Shown here one piece after another: positions 9,693 through 21,800 of a stretch of 64,000 nucleotides of DNA; position 1 is the stretch's first letter; each line of letters starts with the position of its first letter. Both the position numbers and the translations under genes were made by a program. The stretch comes from Mesostigma viride (taxonomy: Eukaryota; Streptophyta; Mesostigmatophyceae; Mesostigmatales; Mesostigmataceae). The notes beneath the pieces were generated by a model. It was not told the origin of the DNA, made no database searches, and saw nothing but the letters and a program-made list of their open reading frames with translations. The stretch covers positions 1,482,540 through 1,546,539 of the forward strand of contig RPFO01000102.1 in the NCBI GenBank assembly GCA_009746045.1, read 5' to 3'.

Positions 9693-12600
9693 CTAGTGGT
9701 TGCGGTCCTGTTGGAACCAGGAGAGCCGCCGCTTGCGCCGCCCGAGCGAGAGGATCGTCTCCTTCAGCAGCCCCGCGTCGATCGGCTTGGTCAGGTACGC
9801 GTTCATGCCAATGTCGAGGCACTTCTGCCGGTCGCTCTCCATCGCATGCGCCGTTAGCGCGCAGATCGGGGTCGGCCGGAGACCTTTTTCCGCCTCAATC
9901 GAGCGAATCATCGCCGTGGCGGTGTAGCCGTCCAGGATGGGCATCTGGCCGTCCATGAGAATCAGATCGTATGCCCTTGCCCGGAAGTGGTCCACCGCCT
10001 CCTGCCCGTTGTTGGCCATCGTGATGCTGCCCACGCCAATGCGCGCGAGCAGCTTGCGGATCACCAGCTGGTTGACCGCGTTGTCCTCGGCAACGAGGAT
10101 CGTTAGATTCGCCGCCGTCACCTCGGCGCCGCCGCCACCACCGGCCCCTCCGGTGGCCTCCCTGACCTCCTCACCCCCCGGCCGGCTCCCCTCGCCGGCA
10201 CCCACCTGGGGCTGTCCTCCCTTTTGAGTCCCTTCAGAGAGTCTTATCGCTGCCAACAGCCCTCCCTCTGGAAGGACGCCACAGGCAGAGACCGCCACCG
10301 GCAGAGACGCGGAGCCGTGAGAGTTGACCGCAGCGGGTTGGGAACTCGAGCCGGACAGACATCCCGTGCGCGCGTTCGTGCTAGAAACAGTAGCACCCCT
10401 GGTAGACATGCCTGCATCCAGCCCCCCTGAAGGGAGGCCGCCTCGCCCTGGGCCACCGCTCTCTTTGGAGCCTGGGGCTCTAACGCTGGCACCCAAGGTC
10501 CCCGAGCCGGCGATTTCCGCGTCGCCATCGGGCGTCGCCACGTCATCGCTCACGGTCGTGTCAAACGGTAGCTGGAGCTCCAGCGATGACCGGCGGGGCA
10601 TGCCGCCATGAAGGCAGCCCGCCCCGGCGCCGTCGAGGGAATGCGGGCGGGAGCGGGATATAGCATGGTGGCCCTGGCGCATAGAATGGTGATGACTGTG
10701 GTGGCCGTGGTGGTGGTGGTGGTGGTGTGCCCCGTGGTGGGTCCCTGAGAGCACGTGCAGTGCGCGGGATAGGTGCGCCCGGCGGGGTGATGACGGCAGC
10801 GTCACGAGCGTCGGCGTGGACAGCGGTGGGGACACGGAGGGAGTTTGCTCGACCAGACGGGACGGCATGACCAGCGTCTCGGGAGATGCCAGCGGGGGCG
10901 CGAGGGCCATGGGGGCCGGAAGCGATGACGATGGCTCTTGCGACGGTGGCTGCAGAGACGCTTGTGCTTCTCTCGGGTGCGCTTGCGGCGGCAGGAACGA
11001 TGACAGATGCCCTGGTGGCAGTGATCCCTCATGCCCTGGCGGCGGCGATGAAGTCGGCACGGGCGACAAGGGGGACAGTTGTTGCGGCCGTGAGAGCGGG
11101 GGCCCATGCGGAGATGACCGCGAGGATAGCGGCGGCGGCAGGAGGGATGATGGCGGCGGAGGCGAGAGGGATGATGGCGGTGGAGGGGGCGACAGCGATG
11201 ACGGCTCAACCAGCAGCGCGCCCTGTGGGACAGGACGCATGGATGGCGCAGCATCCGACGGAAGGGGGCCCGACAGCACGCGCACTGGCGTTGGCATGGG
11301 CGCCGGCGATGGCAAAGGTAGAGCGGACAGCACAGATAGACCTGATGGCGGTGCCCAACCTGATGACACGGGCGGAGCTGACAATGGCCTGTCCACCGGT
11401 GTCGTCGAGATACCAGGGGCGGCGGCGACGGAGTCTAGTTCATCAATCATCGTCATCGTGGTTGGATTATGGGCCCCAGTCGCCATCATCATCATCGAAT
11501 GGCCTGTCGCCATCGTCATGGCCGCCGTTGGATTCCTGGGAGCTGGACCGGTCGTCATCATCGTCGTCATCGAACGACTGGCCCCAGTAACCACCGCGGT
11601 TGGTGATGTCGTGTGAGTCGCATGCGCGTGAACGACCGACGGAGGAGAGATAAGTGATGGAGGGAAGCACAAGCCCACGATCGCATCCAGTGCAGGGGGC
11701 GCCCTCAGGTCACCTTTGGCAGGGGGCGCCCTCGTGTCAAGCACAGGCGGGGGCGAGGGCGAGGGCGAGGGCGAGGGCGAGGGCGAGGGCGAGGGCGAGG
11801 GCGAGGGCGAGGGCGAGGGCGAGGGCGAGGGCGAGGGCGAGGGCGAGGGCGAGGGCGAGGGCGAGGGCGAGGGCGAGGGCGAGGGCGAGGGCGAGGGCGA
11901 GGGCGAGGGCGAGGGCGAGGGTGAGGGCTTTGCCATGCCGCCCCAGATACCTTGCGGGGGGGATAGCGCCTCCCCCCCCCCGAGATTGATCTCATGCCCA
12001 CCCTCATGAAGCGAAAACGCCTGCCCAAACGAGTGATTCTCAAACGACGGGCCCTGCTTATTCTCAACCGCTCCCCCCCGAGCACCGCCATCGCTGCCAT
12101 CTGGAAATCTCCGATGGCCGCGGCAGCTGCCTCTCCGGCTGCTGCCCTCCTCTGGGGAGCCTTGCCGGGCCCGTTTCTCATACGTCATGAAGAAGGGGGC
12201 GGCGGGCTTGCCGGCCACGTCCGTTGGCGGCCCCAAGGCGCCATGGAATGGTGACGACGGTTCCAAGCCATCCTTGGTGCCGGAGGACAGCGGCTCCAAG
12301 CCATCCTTGGTGCCTGACGACGGTCCCAAGCCATCCTTGGTGCCGGAGGACAGCGGTTCCACAGACGTGGCGGCGTTGGAGGGCGGTCCCAAGCCATAGG
12401 TGGCCGGTGGCGGCGCTCCCGACCTCGCCGCGGACAGCAGTGGCGCCAACCAAGCTTTCGAGAACGCTTCCTCAGTCGCCGGGCTACCGCTGAGCGGTGA
12501 TAAAGGCAAATGGGGGATGCTGGCCCTCCAGCCCAGCTCCCAGCTGTAGCCACCCGGGCCCCTCCTTCCGCCGTTGTCACCGTCCCAGGAACCCCCCCTT

Positions 12601-14405
12601 TTGGGGGCCCCTATTCGGGGGCCCGGGGGGACCATGTTGCAGTCACTGAGCCCCCCCGTAGACGCTTCCCCTCCAGTGACCGTCGTCCTACGATTCGTGC
12701 CCTTGGGAGCGTGATTGTTTTGAGCGAGTGGATTGAGTTGAGCGATTTGGGACACTTGATTGGCTGGAATACAGGGGGGCTCCCTGCCCTCACTCCGTCT
12801 ATCCGCGGGCGGGTTCCTTTCCCCCCCCTCCCCGAGCTGCCCGTCCCTATCCTGGGAATGGCCCTTCTCTTCGTAATGCTGCCCCCCCCCAACCGGGTGG
12901 GGCGTGCCCCTCCGGCGCGACCCGGCCGCGTCGTCGTCGCGCTCGCTCACGTCCGAGCTGCTGACGTCAGCGTCGGACAATGTGGCGCTCACCGGGGAGC
13001 CTCCCGGGCCGACGGTGACCACCCTCGACGCCGCATCGTGGTATGAGGTCCAGCGATGGAGCGCCGATGCCAGCATTAGCCCGCCCGCCCGCGGTCCAGG
13101 TCGGCTACCCCTGCCCCTCCTGCCAACCCCCGTGAGTGCCCGCAGGCCCCACAGGCCTCCTCGCCCCCCTCCTTCCCCCCCTCCTCCTCCCCCTCCCGTG
13201 ACCGCGCTCCCCTGGCGGAGATTCCCCAAAGAGGCGGACACGAGCCGGCTGGCCTCGCGGCTGCGGTCGGCAAACGTGTCACTCCCAGGGTGCTCAGTGC
13301 CCTTCCCAGGGTGGTCTTCGCCCCCAGGGTGATCCTCGCTGCCCTGCGCAAAGCGGGCCTCGCCCATGCAGCCCAAGGTATTGCTAGCGTCCCTCAGCGG
13401 GATCCGGCCGCCGCCGCCACCCCCGCCCCCAGCCGCAGCGCTACCCCCGGGTTCCTGATGGAGGCTCCACCGACGCGTGGCGCCCACGATCCCGCCGGTG
13501 AGCCAGTTCAGCCCGCGAGCGGTCGCGTTCAGCCCCACGACCCGCAGCCTCCCAAGTCGCTGCGGAAGGCTGGACTCGTTACAGTTGCTACTATAGCTGC
13601 TACTGCCGTTGTTGTTACTATAGCTGCTGCTGCCGTTGTTGTTACTATAGCTGCTGCTGCCGTTGTTATTATTATAGCTGCTGCTGCCGTTGTTGTTATT
13701 ATAGCTGCTGCTGCCGTTGTTGTTATTATAGCTGCTGCTGCCGTTGTTGTTATTATAGCTGCTGCTGCCATTGTTGTTACTATAGCTGCTGCTGCCGTTG
13801 TTGTTATTATAGCTGCTGCTGCCGTTCTTGTTACTATAGCTGCTGCTGCCGTTGTTGTTATTATAGCTGCTGCTGCCGTTGTTGTTATTATAGCTGCTGC
13901 TGCCGTTCTTGTTACTATAGCTGCTGCTGCCGTTGTCGTTATTATGGGTGCTGCGGTATCCGGTGGCAGAGGGCGCGCTGCCGTCGCCGGGGTGGCTCCC
14001 AAGAAGGCCTTTGTGGCCCCACCCCTGTCCTCCGGCGCCTCCGTCCTCGCTTCTCGTGGTCCGGCGGGAGTTGCCGCATGAGCGGCCGCCGTGCCAGCCG
14101 CTGCCGCTGTGCCCGATCGAGGACCGACGAGCGGGCGCTTTCCAATCGAAGGGGTTACTTGCCATCAGCCATTGGGGGGGCGGCGCGCCGTGGGGTACAG
14201 GCGCGGTGGGGGGCGAGGTCGATAGTGGTCGGGGTTCGAACCAGGGGATGTCATGCAGGAGCTCGCGCAGCAGATGGAGGTGGAGGGGAAGGGAGATGAA
14301 CAGGTGGCAGCCCATGGTGGCCATCTCGAGCGCGCGGCGTGCGGGGATGGGGCAGCACACGTGGACCGCCCAGATGACTTGGACGCGGGCCGACAGCTCC
14401 ATTAC
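9693..14405 (-). CDS. Kinase exon 13 (receiver completion, linker, C-terminal receiver)
   Basis: Begins VMELSARVQVIWAVHVCC, completing the degenerate receiver; the usual Lys-Pro after strand 5 is replaced by LFISLPLHL. A linker of about 1400 residues follows, with SSSYNNNNG repeats, SGTKDGL repeats, a Ser-Pro run and a His-rich patch. The C-terminal receiver, NLTILVAEDNAVNQ to the stop at 9693-9695, has acidic EDN, Asp2758 in LMDGQMP, Thr in ALTAHA and Lys2813 in LTKP, so it should be functional. The open frame continues above 14405 through a CCA satellite, but phase and the CAG acceptor place the exon start here. Confidence 0.9.
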   Translation of the reverse strand, partial: VMELSARVQVIWAVHVCCPIPARRALEMATMGCHLFISLPLHLHLLRELLHDIPWFEPRPLSTSPPTAPVPHGAPPPQWLMASNPFDWKAPARRSSIGHSGSGWHGGRSCGNSRRTTRSEDGGAGGQGWGHKGLLGSHPGDGSAPSATGYRSTHNNDNGSSSYSNKNGSSSYNNNNGSSSYNNNNGSSSYSNKNGSSSYNNNNGSSSYSNNNGSSSYNNNNGSSSYNNNNGSSSYNNNNGSSSYNNNNGSSSYSNNNGSSSYSNNNGSSSYSSNCNESSLPQRLGRLRVVGLNATARGLNWLTGGIVGATRRWSLHQEPGGSAAAGGGGGGGGRIPLRDASNTLGCMGEARFAQGSEDHPGGEDHPGKGTEHPGSDTFADRSREASRLVSASLGNLRQGSAVTGGGGGGGEGGGRGGLWGLRALTGVGRRGRGSRPGPRAGGLMLASALHRWTSYHDAASRVVTVGPGGSPVSATLSDADVSSSDVSERDDDAAGSRRRGTPHPVGGGQHYEEKGHSQDRDGQLGEGGERNPPADRRSEGREPPCIPANQVSQIAQLNPLAQNNHAPKGTNRRTTVTGGEASTGGLSDCNMVPPGPRIGAPKRGGSWDGDNGGRRGPGGYSWELGWRASIPHLPLSPLSGSPATEEAFSKAWLAPLLSAARSGAPPPATYGLGPPSNAATSVEPLSSGTKDGLGPSSGTKDGLEPLSSGTKDGLEPSSPFHGALGPPTDVAGKPAAPFFMTYEKRARQGSPEEGSSRRGSCRGHRRFPDGSDGGARGGAVENKQGPSFENHSFGQAFSLHEGGHEINLGGGEALSPPQGIWGGMAKPSPSPSPSPSPSPSPSPSPSPSPSPSPSPSPSPSPSPSPSPSPSPSPSPSPSPSPSPSPPPVLDTRAPPAKGDLRAPPALDAIVGLCFPPSLISPPSVVHAHATHTTSPTAVVTGASRSMTTMMTTGPAPRNPTAAMTMATGHSMMMMATGAHNPTTMTMIDELDSVAAAPGISTTPVDRPLSAPPVSSGWAPPSGLSVLSALPLPSPAPMPTPVRVLSGPLPSDAAPSMRPVPQGALLVEPSSLSPPPPPSSLSPPPPSSLLPPPLSSRSSPHGPPLSRPQQLSPLSPVPTSSPPPGHEGSLPPGHLSSFLPPQAHPREAQASLQPPSQEPSSSLPAPMALAPPLASPETLVMPSRLVEQTPSVSPPLSTPTLVTLPSSPRRAHLSRALHVLSGTHHGAHHHHHHHGHHSHHHSMRQGHHAISRSRPHSLDGAGAGCLHGGMPRRSSLELQLPFDTTVSDDVATPDGDAEIAGSGTLGASVRAPGSKESGGPGRGGLPSGGLDAGMSTRGATVSSTNARTGCLSGSSSQPAAVNSHGSASLPVAVSACGVLPEGGLLAAIRLSEGTQKGGQPQVGAGEGSRPGGEEVREATGGAGGGGGAEVTAANLTILVAEDNAVNQLVIRKLLARIGVGSITMANNGQEAVDHFRARAYDLILMDGQMPILDGYTATAMIRSIEAEKGLRPTPICALTAHAMESDRQKCLDIGMNAYLTKPIDAGLLKETILSLGRRKRRLSWFQQDRNH

Positions 14406-17400
14406 CTGTGGTGGTGGTGGTGGTGGTGGTGGTGGTGGAGGAGGAGGAGGAGGAGGAGGAGGAGGAGGAGGAGGTGGTGGTGGTGGTGGTGGTGGTGGTG
14501 GTGGTGGTGGTGGTGGTGGTGGTGGTGGTGGTGGTGGTGGTGGTGGTGGTGGTGGTGGTGGTGGTGGTGGTGGTGGTGTGGTGTGTACGTGGGAGGAGGG
14601 GGGGGAAGGGGGACAGGGGGACAGGTAAATAAGACATTGATGAGGAACACAAAAATCAAAGATATTAGATAATAGATAATAGATAACCACATCCAGATTA
14701 CAGGGTTGGGGGCATGGGGGTGGGGTGGAGGAAAGAGATATTGGCATGAGCTGCCCCGGCTGGATACTTTCTCCTATTCCCACCTACCTCCACCTACTCC
14801 CACCTATTCCCACCTACTCCCACCTACTCCCACCTACTCCCACCAGTCATCCCTGCGTTAAGTTACGATCGCCGCCAAATTCTTGGCGTCGTAACTTAAC
14901 GCGGGGACGTAACCTTAGCGGTAGAATTAGGCTAGCAGCCCACCCCCTCCTCTTCTGACGGACTTCTATACGGCAATCGACAGCTCTCGTCAAGCCCGAT
15001 CCAGCTGCAGCATCGAATTGCCCAAAGTCCATTTTCCGGGCCAGCTATTTTGCGTAAGGTAGGCGGTCAGGTACATGCTGCCAATGATCTCGGCGTCCTA
15101 ACTTAACGCGGGGCCGTAACCTTAAGAATCGTAACTTAACGCGGGGATGGCTGTACTCCCACCTACTCCCACCTACTCCAACCTAATCCCTCCTACTCCC
15201 TCCTAATCCCACCGCTGCGGTGAGCAGCCTCCACTGACTGGTAGCCCTCTATCCCCCTAGTCTTCCGGTCCTGTTCCATCGATACAAAATGTACAAACCT
15301 GGCCACACTACCGTGCCCAATTGCCTTTGACAGGAGATCGCCCAGCATCTAGACAGCACGCACTCGCCTTATCATGATACTAGTCCCAATACTTGCAACA
15401 CGCAAGCCATCAAGCATGCCTGCCCAACATCACTACATTTGTCTGGACTTTGTATCATCCAGCATTAGGAATCATCCCTTCGCCCGGCTCTATCCATGTG
15501 TCGATTAGGACAAGCAAGCCATCAATCAGCATGTCGGCACAACAGCCGCTCTAAGGACCCCAACCTATCCCCCTGTCCCCCACCGCTGCACCCATCCTAT
15601 TCCACCAATCCTCGGCTTCATGAGGGCCACCCCTTTCGGGAAGGGGCACTTTGCCCAGTTCTAGTTCTATTTACTTCTTTAATGTTTACTAGGGAAGGAT
15701 AGGCTTCGCGAGCGCCACCAAACAAATGAAGGGCTCGCTTTGCCAAGTTCTAGTCCATCATGTACAAAACCTGCCCCACTGGCGCGCTGATGGCCTCCAC
15801 CGGTTGATCATCCAGCATCTAAAAAGGGACCCATTTGCTTTATCCGTGCGATGGCAGTGAGCCATATCCACGATCCATGAGACAACCAGCGCAGGCCAGA
15901 AATCGGGAGAACCCGGACCATGCCAGCTGCTGTCTTATCCGCGTTTGTGCTCGAGACTGCTGCTGTCTTATCCACGTTTGTCGAGTCGTTCAGGATGATG
16001 GAAATAAATCCTTGATAAATGGAGGTGGAAATGCTGTCCACATACCTGCTCAACCGCCGCGTTGATGGCCTCCACCGGCTGGTCGTCCAGCATCTGGAAG
16101 TCGATCACGACGAGCCGCGGCCTCAACGAGCGCGCTGAGGGGATCATTGGGACCGACGTGGGCCCGCTCCCATCGATAGTGTGCCTCAATCTCCTCGCCC
16201 GTCGCATCACGCCATCCGTGCCGCCTTCGTCACCACCACCACCACCGCCACCACCACCACCACCACCACCACCCAACGCAGCGCCACCACCCAATGCAGC
16301 GCCTCCACCCGCGGCCCCAGAGGCCACCGCTGCCATGCCGTCGGATTGTGAACATGTTGCCGCACCACCAGCGCCCAAAAAGGACGTCGGGGGAGCCCCC
16401 TGGCTGCTCCTATCTGTGCAGCTCGCGTTCACGGGGCCACCGCCCAAGGCGCCGGCGACAGCCCATGCCGGCACACTCACGCTCTGGTTGTTGCCGCTGT
16501 TCCACGCCACCGCATTCGTGCCCTGCGCCAGCATGCTGTTGCCATGGGAGGATGACCAGGCGCTGTTGCTGCTGTGAGTGGCCATGGCCCCGTCCCTGTC
16601 CCCGTACCCAACCACTCCACCCACATTCTCGACATAGACCGTTCGCGCCCCAAACCTGCCCTCCCCGTTCGAGCTCAACGGTGCCTCCCCCCAGATCCGC
16701 CGATCCTCCTCGCCCTCGCCTCGTTCACCCGTGCTCTGAGCCTCACAGCATGCTTGCCTTTCGCTGCCTGTGAGCCCCTTGGTCTCCAACGCCGGCCCAG
16801 CAGCCCTCATCCCTTCTGCCCCACCGGCTGGGCCATTCCCCCTCACCCCCACGGGCGCAGAGACCGGGCGGCTGGCCACCGTCAGCCCCTCCGCCATCAG
16901 CCCCCGCAGCCACTCCGGCTCCTTCCCTCTGCTGCGCTCCACGCTCATCCCAGGACTCGACCCGGCCGGCGTAGACGTGTTTGTCGTCGCCGCCGCCGCC
17001 ACGTCACGGAGCGCATCAATCACCTCCTCCCATGTGGCCACGTCCCTGGGGGCCAGGCCCAGGGTGCGCACACATGCAGCCACCTTGGACCTCGTGAGCG
17101 CACCGCGGAGGCAGAGCACCGCGCAGCCCCAGGGACCAAACTGGGAGGAGCACAAGGAGGTGAAGGAGGCGGGCTCGGAGCGGGACGGGTGCGCGCCCGG
17201 ACCGCTCTTCGACCCGGGGCCCTGGCGAGGGGCAGCCAAGGGGGCCCCGTTGGCGGCGTCAGTGCTGGCGACGATGCAGAACTTGCAGGGGTGGCTCACG
17301 CAGCGATCCGGGAAGTGGGGGGACGCGTGAGCGGGCATTGGCTCCGGGAACTCGAGGTTCTGTGTGGCCCCCCCCGGCATCAAGATGGCCGTTGCCATCG

Positions 17401-18821
17401 CTGTGACGGCAGTGGTGGTGGTGGCGGTGCTGCTGCTGCCTGCCCAGGGCAGCCGCGGCGTGGGCGACCCGCGGCGGGGCGCGCGCGGGCTGATGAACGG
17501 GCTGTGCGTCAGCCGGAAGGACGGCGCCAGGGGGTGTAAGCCGACGTAGGGCCCCGGGTGCAGCGTGGGCAGGACGAGGTAGAAGCAGATCAGGGTCCCT
17601 GCGGGGGGGGAGGGCCAGGGGCACAGGCGGGGATGCGGAGGAAAAGGAGAGGGAGGGGAGGGGAGGGGAGGGAGGGGAGGGGAGGGGAGGGGAGGGGAGG
17701 GGAGGGGAGGGGAGGGAGGGAGGGGAGGGGAGGGAGGGGAGGGAGGGGAGGGGAGGGGAGGGGAGGGGAGGGGAGGGGAGGGGAGGGAGGGGAGGGGAGG
17801 GGAGGAGGGAGGAGGGGAGGGAGGGGAGGGAGGGAGGGGAGGGGAGGGAGGGGAGGGGAGGGAGGGGAGGGGAGGGGAGGGGGAGGGAGGGAGGGAAGGG
17901 AAGGGAAGGGAAGGGAAGGGAAGGGAAGGGAAGGGAAGGGAAGGGAAGGGAAGGGAAGGGAAGGGAAGGGAAGGGAAGGGAAGGGAAGGGAAGGGAAGGG
18001 AAGGGAAGGGAAGGGAAGGGAAGGGAAGGGAAGGGAAGGGAAGGGAAGGGAAGGGAAGGGAAGGGAAGGGAAGGGAAGGGAAGGGAAGGGAAGGGAAGGG
18101 AAGGGAAGGGAAGGGAGGTTGCGGAGACAGCTCAGAGATAAGAGGAGCTAGGCGATCGAGATGCATGGAGGGGGCAAATGGGGACATGAGGACGAAGAAT
18201 GGGCGAATGGGGGGCGGGGATGGGATAGCTACGGGAGAATGGGGGACGGGCGTCACGCAGCAAGTGGGAATCACGGTGGAAACAGACCCAGGATATCATT
18301 AAATTGATTCAAAAACACTTGGAACGCGTCATGTGGGTACCAAGAAAGGAACCTTCAACCCCTACACAGACCGAGGATCATCCCATCCATCAGTGGAAAG
18401 AGGATCAACCCCCCATCTTGTAGACGCGAGCCTTCACGATGCAGACGAGTATCCGTTGTAGCAACTACAGATAAATGACGACCGCAATAGAAATTGTAAT
18501 AGGTAGATTAGAATAGCAAGAGATCCTCATCGATTAGTAATCCCTGTTCGTACTACTATTACGTAACCCCTTTCCATCACGCACCTGGGCCCTGCTTGTC
18601 AGCGATGCAGATGTGGCCGCCCATCTTCTCGACGAGCGCCTTGGCTATAGCGAGGCCCAGCCCGGTGCCCCCGTACTTGCGCGTGTGGGAGACGTCGGCC
18701 TGCACAAAGTTCTGGAACACGAGCTGGCGCTTCTCGGGGGGGATGCCGAACCCGGTGTCCTCCACCTGGAACACCGTGGGGTGGGGTGGGGTGGGGTGGG
18801 GTGGGTGGGGTGGGGTGGGGT

Positions 18822-18852
<31 letters not shown>

Positions 18853-21800
18853 GGTGGGTGGGGTGGGGTGGGGGGTGGGTGGGGTGGGGTGGGGTGGGGT
18901 GGGGTGGGGTGGGGTGGGGTGGGGTGGGGTGGGGGGTGGGTGGGGTGGGGGTGGGGGGGGGGTTGAGGTGGGAACAGCGGTGCTGACTACGTGCGTTGGG
19001 ACCAACCCAAGTATTGGGATTCCACCAAGTGTTGGATGAAACCTTGGGATCACATCAAGGGATTAGAGAAAACGTTGAACAAGGGACCGGGGTGGTGTAG
19101 GGAACGCGCTTCTCCGTCCAGCAATCCTGGGGCCTAATTATCTTGTTTATAATGTTAACACGAAAAGGTGATAATACATATAGACTACTATTATAAGTAG
19201 TATACGTTATTTGGTTTAGGAACATGCTTCCTGGGGGGGATGCCAAACCAGGTGTCCGGCACCCAGTGCGACATGAGGTGTGTGCGGGGGGGAGGGTTGG
19301 CCGTCAGGACACAGCGGTGTGGCACGTGTGTTGGGGTTATGAAAGAAGGAATCGGCCCGGTTAGGGTACGCAGCCGCTGGCCATTGTATTGGGACAAAAA
19401 GTATGAACAAGAAGGATGAAAACAAAGAGACACATCGGCCGTAGAAGTCGCACCGGTGGGCCATTGTGTTTGGACGGCAACAAAGCGGAAGGTCGGCCGT
19501 AGGGCCGCAGCGGTGGGTGCGTGTAGGGCCGCAGCACCGGCGCCGTACGTGGGCAAGTAAGCGGGATCAATCAATTAAACACGTGCACCCGTTGGGGAGT
19601 CACGGAGCACCGGAGTGCTTTTAATCCCTGTGTGTGCGCAGCGGGCAGGGGGCAGAGACTCCCCCCTTCCCTCATGCCACAGGCATGCCACAGGGTGCAC
19701 AATCGGACCCATCGAAACGATCCCCTGTGGGTGCAATAAAGCGTCGATATAGCAAAAGCATAGCGGGTGCAGTAGGGCTGCCTCATGGTCCAGTGGCCAC
19801 AGATAGGCTTGGAACTCATTCAGAGGCGCCGGTTTGGGATAGAAAGGCCTCTCCCGGAGCCTGAGGGGTTTTAGGGGCATACCCAGGGCTCACTCGGGTA
19901 AGCGGGATGGTCAGGGGGATGACACAAAACAAAGGATGCATGCAGATACTGCTGCGCGTGATAAGCTTAGGTTACCAGCGAGCGGTTATCGCTGGGTAAC
20001 TAATGGTCCGGATCCTTTAAGCCGAGCAGCCTAACTAAGGATTCCGGCCACTATTTATACTAACTGCAACACGTACGACCCACCTCCAACTCGAGGACGA
20101 CAAAGTCCTTGTTATATAACCATGACATCCGCATCCCATCCATCAACCATAAGGGCATTTGTTGACCCACCTCAAACTCAAGCACAACGTCGTCTTTGTT
20201 CTGCAACAATGGCATCCGGGGCCGATCCACCGACCATAAGAGCAATTGTTGACCCACAAAACTCGAGGATGACAAAGTCCTTGTTCTATAACCATGACAT
20301 TCGCAGCCCATCCACCGACCATAAGAGCAATTGTTGACCCACCTCAAACTCGAGGACAATGTACTCCTTGTCCTTGATCCCCCGCGCGAGCAGCAGCTCC
20401 TTCTGCTGGCGCGCGTGAATCCATCCCTCGTGGTCGGGCGGCGCCACGTTGCCCCGAATGACCACATATCCCTCCTCGGTGAACTTGATCGAGTTCGAGA
20501 TGCAGTTGCTGAAGATCTGGCGGACGCGCTCGGAGTCACCCAGTACGGTGGGCGGGAAGCCGCCTGGGGGGCAGGGAAGTAGAAAGGGATAGAGGAAAGG
20601 GGAAGATAGTTAGGACGGTATCATTGGGAGAAAATGGGGAAGGACAATTATGTTGGTTTCCAAAGTCAATGAGATGAAACCCCCTTGGGAGGCTGGAGGG
20701 TGTGTGTGTGTGCGGGGGTTGACATCGATAAAACCTAGACCAACCTGCTATCGAGTACTCCACAACCCAGCTGCTATCCAACAACCCACAATACTTCACC
20801 TACAGTACGTTCCTTGCTGTCTGATCCATTGACGTGGTTCCGTATCGCAGGTTTTCAGTATACAATGAGAGATAGCTCGGAAAGTGATGTTGGGAAACCC
20901 ACACTACCTACCCCACCTGACCTATCTCCACAGTGGCTCCAGGAAACAAAAGCAACTCACTTGAAATTTCCTTACGTACAGCCCATGAAGTATCTGGCAG
21001 CCCACAACCCACCTGGTACTTCCAGAGGCGGGCCGCCCGGCAAACAAAGGCATTCTACACGAAATGTAACAGCATAATTAATCCCATTCGATATGTAATT
21101 AACCGCAATAACCCACCTGATATTTCCAGCAGCAGCTCCAATGAATTGCGGCATGCAGTTGGCCACGCAGATCCACCATAATTGATGTTTAATAAGCTAC
21201 AATGGCCCACCTGATAGTTCGAACAGCAGCTCTAACGAGTTGCGGCGGTTGGCCAGACCGATCGCGTGCACGTTGACCAGCCCCTCGACGGTACGCGCCA
21301 AGTCCAGGCTGGTCTCCTCCAGCTGAAGCATGCTGCCCTCCACCTGTGTGTGCATGCATACATGAACACCAGGGGAAGAGAGCTATCATTAGTAGCTCTA
21401 GACGAGCATGGAAGGACACATGCACCAGGCTGGTCACCACCAGCTGCAGCATGCTGCCCACCGCCAGCGTGCAGGCATATGGGAAGACCAGGGAAAGAGG
21501 CACATTCGACGGTGACAGACCACAGGAAAGAGGAAGAAAAGTGAAAGCATGTGGGGAAGCATACTAGTATGGGAAAGCGAGGGAAAGAGGCACATTTGAC
21601 AGTGAGAGACAGCAGGAAATGGGAAGAAAAGCGCAGGCATGATGCCCTCCAGCTGTTTGCATAGGCACATGCCAAGGGATGAGCAGGGAGAGGGGATGGC
21701 CAGATGGCCAGAGCACAGGCGAGAGGGAGGGCATTTCAAACATGCTGCCGTCCATGCTGCCGTCCACCTGCACACACGTAAGGCGGTCAACGCAAACGGG

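Noticed and set aside
11316-11616. Long plus-strand frames opposite exon 13
   Set aside because: Shadow frames of GC-rich low-complexity coding sequence with no recognisable domain.
14225-14245. tRNA B-box-like ggttcgaacc
   Set aside because: Lies in the coding sequence of exon 13. No matching A-box or cloverleaf was found around it.
14406-14783. Extending exon 13 upstream through the polyproline tract
   Set aside because: Exon 12 ends in phase 0 at a good donor and joins the CAG acceptor at 14406-14408 in frame. The CCA tract then serves as the pyrimidine tract. The upstream methionine at 14783 has no other support.
17558-18151. Plus-strand REGKGREG open frame
   Set aside because: Artefact of the GGGAA satellite in intron 11.
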